Shown here in pieces: positions 56,100-64,000 of a DNA stretch of 64,000 bases. The stretch comes from Isoetes taiwanensis. Taxonomy: Eukaryota > Streptophyta > Lycopodiopsida > Isoetales > Isoetaceae. Both the position numbers and the translations under genes were made by a program. Positions within the stretch are counted from its first letter, which is position 1; every line of letters begins with the position of its first letter. The stretch spans positions 6,069,249 to 6,133,248 of the forward strand of contig JAJEKV010000041.1 in the NCBI GenBank assembly GCA_021234155.1. The letters are read 5' to 3'. The notes under the pieces were generated by a model that searched no databases, was not told where the DNA came from, and saw nothing but the letters and a program-made list of their open reading frames with translations.

Positions 56100-58280
56100 A
56101 TTTGTTGTGCTAGTTTCTTCTCATTTCCAGCTTCTTCTGATGCATCCCACAGCTCCACGGCTTTCTCCCCATAGCTCGGTTTAGTCTTGACTGCAACCCA
56201 TCAAATTTGTCACTTTCTTTTTTTGCGACTGTTTTCAGGTTTCCATGATTTGGCAATGCCGCATCACCATGGCAGACACGTAGCCAGCTATCAAATCAGC
56301 CTACTAGCTGCTTACAATGCTGTTCACCTATTTCTTAAGCCATTAAGATATTATTTATCCTTCATCTTTAGAGGAGCTTTAAAGTAATGGTAGTTTTTAG
56401 TCAAATTGTGTAAGGATTAAAATAGATAAATTTGCAATTCCATAATATGGTTGTAACTCCAACTCTTATAATAGTTAAACTAGGTAGAATATGTTTGCAA
56501 CCATAATATCCATGCTGAATGGGAAAACCGAGTTCAATCACACTCATCTACACAGGAACACAAGACAATAGTGCAAGTTCAAATCTCGAGTGCACTCAAA
56601 TTGATACCAACACAAGACAATAGTGCCAGTTCAAATCTTAAGTGCGCTCAAATTGATATCACTCGCTGCCAGACAAAATTATAGCCAGTAAGTGAGTCGG
56701 CAAAGACAGCGGAGTTGGAAAAGAGAAATGTTTGCGGTGCTAAATCTTTTTTTGTACAGGTGACTAATTTATCCTTTTCTTTTCAATGAACCAATAGGGC
56801 TTGAACTAATTAGATTGGCCTTACCAGCATTTGTTTAGTTATCTTATGAGACATGTGCAGGTTTTGATATATCTATGAAACTCGTTATGGAAGTCTAGAA
56901 CCTTACACGGAATAATCCCCAAGGGCCATTCTACGAAGGTACCTTCTTTATGTGGGTGTGGGGCTGCAATAATCAGGAAAGTGGCAACCTCCTTAAAAAA
57001 GGATTTTCTACGGTAAAAAATGGATATCAAGGGCAACTAAATCAAGTAATTCTATGGCCATACGCCTTATGGTCTATATTTACGACCTGGCTAATAATGA
57101 AAAATAGAGTGCCATCTAAAACCATAAGAGGTCACCAGAGTCGCATTAACAACATACCTTGCATTTCAATTTCAAAATATCGTATCGAAGATCTTGATTT
57201 AGTTTCTCTGGCCAGAGTATCTTTCATGCCGAACTTGCATTTCCATTTCTCAAAAGATCATATGGGGGACCCCAATATTTCTCTGCCCATACACTTTATG
57301 TTCTATTATTTCTGACCTGGATTGATGCATCAGAGTTCAGAGTATGACAACAAGAAACCATTTAAGACCATAAGCGGTCACCAGAGTCGCATTAGCTTTT
57401 ATGCAGAACTTGCCATATGGATGATTAGATGCTGCCTTATGGCACCAACATCCTGCAAAAGCGTACTAACACCTAAGCAATTGGTTGAAACAAAGACATG
57501 CCCAAAGCTTCATCGAAAGTTCTAGCTGTGCCAACTATGATATAACATTTTCTTAGTCCCTTAGAGGCGTTACCGTCTTATGCCACACATTCATTGCATA
57601 GATTACCTAAGCAATCTACCGCTTCAGCAGCTTTTGCGCTCATACAATTCTAATACAAAAGATGACAATTTCGGCGCTTAACTAACCTTGAGAGTTTTTG
57701 CAACCACTCCAGTCTCCATCGCGTTTACCTACCACGATTATAAATACTCATCTGCAAGGAACAACATACGTGATAGCAATGCTTAGAGAAACATGGTAAT
57801 TTCACTGCCTTGACTTGATGGAAAATTCCCGTCCCTGATATATATGGGTGCACACCTTGGAGGCTTCAACATCAAAAGATAATGAAATTCATCTCGTTTC
57901 TTTCCTGACCTTGAACATAATTCTGAATGACTAAAGATGTAGCATTCAGATGCAGAGTCTGATGCCACTCAACACATAAGTAAAGAACGGATGAACTATA
58001 ACTTCTAAAGTAAATGAAAATTTTAAAATTTACTGGTAGGAACAGGAGAAACATATTTCCTTTGAAATAGTAAAATGATGATCTATACATTGCCTTTGCA
58101 ATATCGATAACAATAATTGATAAGCTTCTTTGAAACTCGTCAGCAAAATCAAGAGACATTACTTTCTGTTTGAACCTATCTCATCAAGTTATAATCTGGC
58201 AAGCACTAAGTAGCCTCTTTTCTAATAAGATTGTAACCAAGATGTTAAGCCATACTATGGCTACAAGAGAATATAAGAAA
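56100..58280. other. no recognisable gene; local repeats
   Basis: AT-rich sequence. A segment around 57046-57170 (CATACGCCTTATG, GACCTGG, ACCATAAGAGGTCACCAGAG) is repeated at about 57290-57410, a period of about 245 bases with divergence. A shorter repeat (ACAAGACAATAGTGC(A/C)AGTTC) lies at 56560-56620. Open frames here are short and unconvincing. Confidence 0.4.
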
Positions 58281-58288
58281 AGCAGAGA

Positions 58289-58699
58289 CTAACGAGTCTC
58301 GTCCATGAAGCTGTCTATATAAGCTTCAAGTTCATCCATGATAGTGTTCTGGACCCATTCCTTTGCCTTGGCCATGAGTGAGGGGCTAATTCTGAACATT
58401 AGAAGACAAAACTCGTTCTCATTTAGTGCTCCATCTCCATCCCGGTCTCCTTCCAAAACCATAGCCTCTAATTCTTCTTCTGATAGCTCTTCAAGTCCCA
58501 AAAGGCTTGCATTTTTTCTAAGACTGGCTGGGGTAATGGTGCCGGTAGTAGGATCCGCAAGAAGCTTGAAGCCCTTGCAAAGCTCCTCCATAAAATCCTG
58601 TTCGCCAAGCGCCTGTGCCATAATAGGAAGGTAATCCTCGAAGCATTCCATCTCTTGCCCTTCAAAGTTACAAGAATCTGCTCCCATTGTTTTCCGCAA
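58289..58699 (-). CDS. KIC/PBP1-like EF-hand calcium-binding protein
   Basis: This is a single-exon gene of 136 codons (start at 58699; a second Met at 58687 gives 132). ECFEDYLPIMAQALGEQDF and ELCKGFKLLADPTTGTITPA match the N-terminal half of plant KIC and PINOID-binding protein 1. One canonical EF-hand loop DRDGDGALNENE follows, then FCLLMFRISPSLM. Family members bind Ca2+ through this single loop. They regulate partners such as the kinesin-like KCBP or the PINOID kinase. The length and loop are intact. It is the only clearly complete intronless host gene in the window. Confidence 0.88.
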   Translation of the reverse strand: MRKTMGADSCNFEGQEMECFEDYLPIMAQALGEQDFMEELCKGFKLLADPTTGTITPASLRKNASLLGLEELSEEELEAMVLEGDRDGDGALNENEFCLLMFRISPSLMAKAKEWVQNTIMDELEAYIDSFMDETR

Positions 58700-58749
58700 C
58701 CTCGATAAAGGAAAAGGACGCCAATCCGGCAGCTAAATACACACAAATT

Positions 58750-59940
58750 CTACTGCCTTTTTCCTAAATTCTTCATTGACAAATGCCGGGGAGAGAAACA
58801 ACCTTTTAACCCAGAAAGTTAAGATGTTCACAGTACCTTTGATATGAGGCGAGAAGAGGCGGAAGGATCATATAGAACGCCATTGTTGCTCGCTTACCGT
58901 AGGCCACAAAAGCAAGGAAGAATCCTAACGCCAGCAATCGCATTCCTTCTTCGTTGTTCCTTCCTCCCACAGAATGAAGCGGGCAGATCGGACGGCTTCT
59001 ATCCTCAAACGTGGAGGGCTAAGATCGAACCCCTTTTCGCGGTAAACAAAGAAAATTTCTATCTTGTCCGCATATGAAGCTTCCTTTACCTTAGACAGAC
59101 ATGCAAGTCTTTTAATTTATTTTGAAGGAAGCTTCCCTCTTTATTTTTTATACAGCGCTCGCACCACCGACCCAGACTTGTTGCGTTCTTGAACGGGACG
59201 TGACACCTGCTTGTCTCTAAAATAACCACTATAATCCCACGATCTATGGCATTATGAAGTTGCTTCGTCTTTGGGTTTCGGGCCTGGCTCGCCGTTGTTG
59301 CTTTAATAGCTTGAACTTCGGATGAGAACAAGGTATCGCTTGTTTTCTGGTTAGACTAGACACAAGAATGCCGCTTGTCAACGGCACGTTCCCATGAAAC
59401 CGAACGATTGAAGCAAGGTGCGAAAAAATACCCAATAAGTAAGCCCCTTTAAAAATTGTGGTGGAAAGGTTTTGGTAGAACAAGATGCTAACGCATTAAA
59501 TAGGTTGCCATTTGGAAGTCTCGTTGATGCTTTCACAACTATGTACCATTATTATATTTTATATATTTTTCAATTTGCACTCTGATAGGACCCCCTAAAG
59601 CAAAATGCACTTCCGCTTACTTAAGTTGATTGTTCTACTTCATATTTGGCTATGAAATATTCCCTTCTTCAATTCTTAACAATTTATCCAGCAAGCTCTG
59701 GAGAAGTACAAAAAAAAAAAAAAAAAAAAAACTAGCAAAAGGCACACCTAGCCATTACATGTCATAGTTTTGATAAGTTTGGAAATGAACTTTGTTTAGC
59801 TATAAAGAAATGTTGATTTATAACATATGCAAATCCGCGAAGTTGTAGGTAATATTTTTTAATACAAAATCATTATGGCCTTGCCCAAAAAAATTCATTT
59901 ATTACAATCTATTCTTAAATCATATAATCTTCTACATATA
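58750..59940. other. no recognisable gene
   Basis: This is the region upstream of the EF-hand gene on its minus strand, and probably holds its promoter near 58750-59000. Beyond that, short frames at 58844-59077 and 59086-59483 lack domains. A 22-base A run lies at about 59710-59731. The flank 59940-59830 is AT-rich. Confidence 0.4.
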
Positions 59941-59947
59941 CAAGAAT

Positions 59948-60096
59948 TTGGCGCCGGCGGGGCCGGCGCCCTGTGCACCCCTGGGAGTCGAACCCAAGTG
60001 CGACCGTCGGTGCGGCGCCCATGGTGTAGAGGGAGCATCGATCTCCGAGGGGATCGATGCTCCATCTACATCCTGGGCATGAAATGGAGGGAGTGG
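59948..60096 (-). other. GC-rich hairpin segment with tRNA B-box-like sequence
   Basis: GGCGCCGGCGGGGCCGGCGCC (59949-59969) is a strong hairpin. GAGCATCGATC and GATCGATGCTC (about 60032-60062) form an 11-bp stem with an 8-base loop. Between them the minus strand reads TTGGGTTCGACTCCCA, a good match to a tRNA B box, but I found no clear A box. It may be a SINE head or a Helitron 3' region. Confidence 0.4.
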
Positions 60097-60118
60097 TTTT
60101 TTTTTTTTTTTTTTTTTT
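60097..60118 (-). repeat. 22-base poly(A) directly after the helicase stop
   Basis: The minus strand carries 22 A residues beginning 6 bases after the TAA of the Helitron helicase (stop at 60127-60125, then ACAAGG). No AATAAA signal lies between. This could be a retroposed transcript tail or simply an A tract. Confidence 0.6.
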
Positions 60119-60124
60119 CCTTGT

Positions 60125-63100
60125 TTATGGAAGTAGTTCTTTGTAGACGACGTTTGTTGTAGTCTTGTCCGTGTTTGACTCGTCGAGGAGGATTAGGACG
60201 TCTTCTTTCTTTCGTACGCGTGTGAGCGCCGTGTATAATTGTCCGTGTGTGAAGACTTCAGTTCGCAGGTCGAGGACTATTTTGTCGAGGGTTAGTCCCA
60301 GGCAACTGTGGAATGTTGTTGAGTAGGCGGGTCGTAGTGGGAGTTGTCGTCTGTGGATTGTCCAGGGCCAGTTGTCCGGCTGATGGAAGAAGTCGACTCG
60401 GGATATGGGGTGTATGTTTCCCACGTGCTGTGGTTGACCTGTTAGAAGTTTCACGGTTACGAATTTGGCATGCATTGAGCATACCATGACTCTGGCGTTC
60501 TTAACGAGTCCTCTGTCTTTGTCTAGTGTCTTTGTGATGTGGCATATGGTGTTGGGCTTCAGTTGGAGTTCGTGTTGTGGAAGCGCTGGGTGTTTGTAGC
60601 CGTTGAGGAAGTCTGTCGTTGCCATTGGATGGTCCTCGATGGTCTGGTCGTTTTCTGTGAGTCTGTCGACGCTAAAGTAGCTTCTGGAGTCTTCTAGGAT
60701 CATTCGTATGATTTCGTTGTTGAAGCTGTCGACGGGGACGTTCTTTGGAGATAGGAATGCTCTCTTTTCGCATATGGTGGGCGTTAGTAGTATGTATGCG
60801 TTGTATAAGAAGTTGACGGCATCCTCGATCTTCGTTGTTGTCTTGAACAGTGTCAGTGGAATGTTATTGAGCAGACGGCCTTCTCCGATGTCGTCGACGA
60901 ATTGTATGAGCTCTGGATCGGCTGCGTTCCTCACTGGTTCGTTAAGCTCTAGGACTTTGAAGTGTTTCCACAAATGTGAAGATATGATGGATGCGTTTAT
61001 TGTTGCTGTTTTTCCTCCTCGTTTGACGACGGGGGCAATCTGTCTGAAATCTCCGGCCGCTATGAATAGTTTTCCTCCGAATGGGCTCTTTTTGCCTGTT
61101 ATGTTTTGCAAGAGGATGTCGACTGCTTCTATGACTGCTCTGTTTGCCATGGGAAACTCATCCCATATGATTGCTGTTGGGGTGTTGATCAATGCGGCCC
61201 TTGGAGAATGTGGATCGAGTAGGGAATGGATTCCGATATTGTTTTCGACAATAGGTATTTGAAACAGGGAGTGCGCAGTTCTTCCGGCGGGATACTGTAG
61301 TGATGCCAATGCCGTGGTGGCACACGGTAAGATTATTTGGTTCAGTCCTCGTATGTAGAGGCAGATGGCATTGAGGACGTATGTTTTTCCGGTTCCTGCC
61401 TTTCCATACACGAAGATTGAGGATGGACAACTGTTGTTGTTGATAAGTTGGCATATGTGAGGTCTGGTTCTTGTTCATGGTTTGCGACATAGTTGAGCTC
61501 TTTATGAGGTATTCTTCGTGGTCGGGGAACTTTCCGAGTTCATTTTGTACTTCTTTGGATGGGATGTTTTGCATGGGCAGGCCGAAGGCTTCAGTGGTGG
61601 TGCCGTGTTGGATCAAGATGTTGTTGATGGCGACCAGGGTTTCATTGACGGCAATCGTTTGATTTCCTGGATATTGTTCTAAGAAGTCGGCTATCATGTG
61701 GTCTTGAAATGTCTTCCATAGCTGAAGTGCTGGTCCGGAATCTAGTATTAGGAGTGCAAATAAGAATCGCAGCTGTGATGGGGTCTGTAGACATGAGATT
61801 GCTTCTTGCATTACTGCTATTGCTTCAGTTGCTGGTGCGATCAGTCCGATGGCTTGAGCGGTTTCTTGGTACGTCTTGTACTGTCGTTGGTCGTGGGTCT
61901 TGAGTTCTTCCCAACATCGTGCTGCTTTGTGGAGCAGGATTAGTCTTAGATAGAATGCTTCTCCGACTTTTGGAAGTAATAGGCGTATCCTTCGTTCTCT
62001 CGTGGATGATATTCTGGATTACGCCTGCGTATTTTTGTTCTAGGTGGTCGGTTGGTTTGAGGATGGTGTTTGGCTTGTATGTGGTGGAGGTATACTGTTC
62101 ATTGTATTCGATGTAGGTCACGTGATCGAACTTGGGATCGAGTGGTCGTAGGAAGTATCTGTCTAGCAGAGAGATTCCAGTGTCTGTCGACGTGCTTCTT
62201 AAATGATGTCTGTTTTGTCCCTCTAGAGGCAAGGGGAGGCATTTGACAGAAGGGTGCTTTTCAGTCATGTGGTAAGACATAATTCTCCATGTCGCTTCCA
62301 TCGAGGATAGGTAGCGTGCAGATATATAGTCTTGGATTTCGTTTCTAGCGTAGCTCTGGTCGTTGCTGTTTATTGTGGCAGGTTGTGTGGAAGTATGTTT
62401 GGCGGAGTCGATGTGGAAGCGGGCCGTGTCGAAGCCTTTGTATATATAGCCGTAAAGGTATGCAAATATGTGCACGGTTGATGCGATGTCTGCATAGACA
62501 TGGCAATCCATTTCTCTTACTAAAAAAGGCATGTATGGAACGACATTTACGTCTGCCTCGGTTCGTCGTCTATACTGTACGTATCCCTTTTCATCGATGT
62601 ACGTTGTTGGGTTTATTGGCTTTGGGTACTTGTAGCAGCATCTATTGTTTTCTTTGAGGCAGCGTTTTGTATGTCTATGGATCATGTATTTCTCGACTTG
62701 TGCTCTTAGTACGGGGTCTTCTGGTAGTTCTGCAGAGATTAGACTATCGATTATGTCTATCGGAATCTCATGCTCTGTCTTTACGACCATGTGTGCGTGG
62801 GGTAATCCCCTCTGTTGGAATTCGATGACGTGCATCATTTAGGATATGGGTCCGAGATATTTTCGAATGATGTTCTTTGTATATTGGACTCTTTCGTGGC
62901 ATGCTCGAACGACAACCGTGGGGCTGTCAGATGCGTTTTGGCCGGTATGTAACTTTTGTTTTATTTCGGGCCACGTTGGATTCGTCGTCATAGTTATAAA
63001 GAAGCTGGGCCTTCCTTTAACTCTTGCGAGTGCCAGGGCATCTGCTACTTGAACGGCACACCATCGTCTGGAGCCCAGAAAAGATGCTGGTAGAGTTCTG

Positions 63101-64000
63101 TAATGAGCATCGGGATCGTCGTCGTCGATGAAGTCATCTTCATGTTGTGTAAAATTTCGTCGATAGCCCTCAGTTACGATATAATTGAGGCGCTCTTCTT
63201 CGACTCTCGAGTACATGTCAACGAGGTACTCACCACATAATCTGCCTAGCTGCGAGAAGCGAGGTTCGTGAAGTAGTCTAGTTCGATACCAATCTATTTG
63301 GGACATATTTTGGTCATTGCGTGGATGCCACCCTAGTGTTCCGTGTGGGAAGAACAACGGGTATTGAAGTGGCTCATATGTAGGGTCGAGGATACTTAAG
63401 AATACTGGGTCGTGGTCGTGCTGCATCCAAACCATTGCGGTTCTAGGTTTTATGGTAACGGAATTGTTGGCATGTACGATAGCAGCTATTTCATCTGATG
63501 TGGAGGAGTCTGCCAGGGTAAGCCTTGTAGGCACGGGATGTAATTCCTTTATTGTCTTCAATTGTTTAATATATGGATTGATCATATCTAGAGTTGCAGC
63601 AACTTGCATAATCCAAGTGGATGGTATTTGCATGTTGGCAGCAATAGTATGTCTCATTGAGCTGTCATATACGTACCAATGAAGGGTGCTAGTGGGGGCG
63701 CTTGCAGATAGGAGGCGGTGGTATGTGCAGCCCATAATTGCGACTGATGATGGCATTTTTAAGTCCATGAAATCACCGTCGACACCAAGAGCAGTGAAAC
63801 AAAATAAGTTGTTCACAACGCGTGAACTGTCAGAAAATTTGGGTATTGAATAAAGCTCTTCCAAGTTTCGGGGTAGAGGCTCAAGGAGTGGAAGTAAACG
63901 ACGTCCATTGTTGCAACAGAACGATACGTTTTCGGAGTTGAGCAAATCAATGTGACATATGTCACATCTTCCTGTTCATTTCAATGGTTCATGTTCTGCA
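60125..64000 (-). mobile_element. Helitron, Rep-helicase part, running off the right edge
   Basis: The minus strand encodes a zinc-finger N-terminal region, a HUH Rep domain and a PIF1-type helicase in Helitron order over 3.9 kb. The 5' end lies beyond the window. The 3' end was not pinned down: no clear CTRR terminus with the usual hairpin was recognised. The hairpin segment at 59948-60096 is a candidate. The element is only lightly decayed (one stop, two frameshifts). Confidence 0.8.
60125..64000 (-). pseudogene. RepHel: Helitron replication initiator-helicase
   Basis: The N-terminus, open past the edge, has CDICHIDLLNSENVSFCC, a Helitron zinc-binding pattern. The frame runs to an in-frame TAA at 62839 after KYLGPIS and continues in the same frame with HVIEFQQRGLPHAHM, the HUH metal-binding motif, then a YLYGYIYKG tyrosine block at about 62430. 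A frameshift near 61975 leads to WEELKTHDQRQYKTYQE, and a second near 61450 leads to the PIF1 helicase. Walker A GKAGTGKT is at about 61405, Walker B is IIWDEFPMANRA, then GDFRQIAPVV, and THGQLYTALTRVR is near the C-terminus. HUH nickases cut and join single strands during Helitron transposition. Confidence 0.85.

Noticed and set aside
59975-59992. Complete tRNA gene
   Set aside because: Only a B-box-like GGTTCGA core is present; no A box or cloverleaf could be formed around it.
60708-62842. Plus-strand ORFs within the Helitron
   Set aside because: They are shadows of the minus-strand Rep-helicase.

Overview
The window looks like a repeat-rich chromosome segment from a land plant, probably a seed-free one such as a fern, lycophyte or bryophyte. 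It holds split plant genes (a 17-exon GH51 arabinofuranosidase, RPA32, a KIC-like EF-hand protein), a PLS-class PPR fragment of the type abundant in ferns and mosses, Ty3/Gypsy and copia-like LTR elements with initiator-Met tRNA primer sites, an ORF2-type LINE, a mutator-like transposase relic and a Helitron. The fern/bryophyte placement is inferred from protein style only. No tRNA or rRNA gene was found.

Region by region: 1-5.4 kb is AT-rich with only weak exon-like pieces. 5.4-10.7 kb is a decayed mosaic with short GCGTGATTT/AAATCACGC motif arrays and, at its end, a dead NIF/FCP1-type phosphatase. 10.9-12.4 kb holds minus-strand remnants of an unknown gene. 13.06-17.2 kb is the end of a Tyr/Pro-rich gene whose last exon is split by a 5'-truncated LINE, which itself contains an AT-rich insertion. 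17.6-19.3 kb is a mutator-like transposase relic. 19.8-23.0 kb is an apparently intact GH51 gene (minus strand, 651 aa) bracketed by arrays of GGGGAGGTTT. 23.7-26.5 kb has more short-motif arrays and a two-exon orphan gene. 28.3-29.6 kb has a PPR fragment followed by the C-terminal exons of RPA32. 33.4 kb holds a broken Rab GTPase exon.

37.25-47.3 kb is a large minus-strand Ty3/Gypsy element: one LTR of about 1.6 kb, a tRNA-iMet primer site, then, before gag, several accessory ORFs, one of which encodes a histone H3 core domain. Gag, zinc knuckle, protease, RT, RNase H and a 3'-truncated integrase follow. A related LTR lies in opposite orientation at 49.9-51.5 kb, preceded by a polypurine tract.

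51.5-56.1 kb is a duplicated tract into which a very young 2.6-kb non-autonomous LTR element has inserted (two 206-bp LTRs that look identical, 5-bp target duplication). It carries two unrecognised ORFs and no pol. 58.3-58.7 kb is an intact EF-hand gene. The right end (60.1-64.0 kb) is a minus-strand Helitron Rep-helicase gene that runs off the window, with one in-frame stop and two frameshifts.

The functional host genes appear to be GH51, the KIC-like EF-hand gene and possibly the orphan gene at 25.2-26.5 kb. RPA32, the phosphatase, Rab, PPR and the Tyr/Pro-rich gene are partial or broken. The histone H3 core inside an LTR retrotransposon is the most unusual observation.
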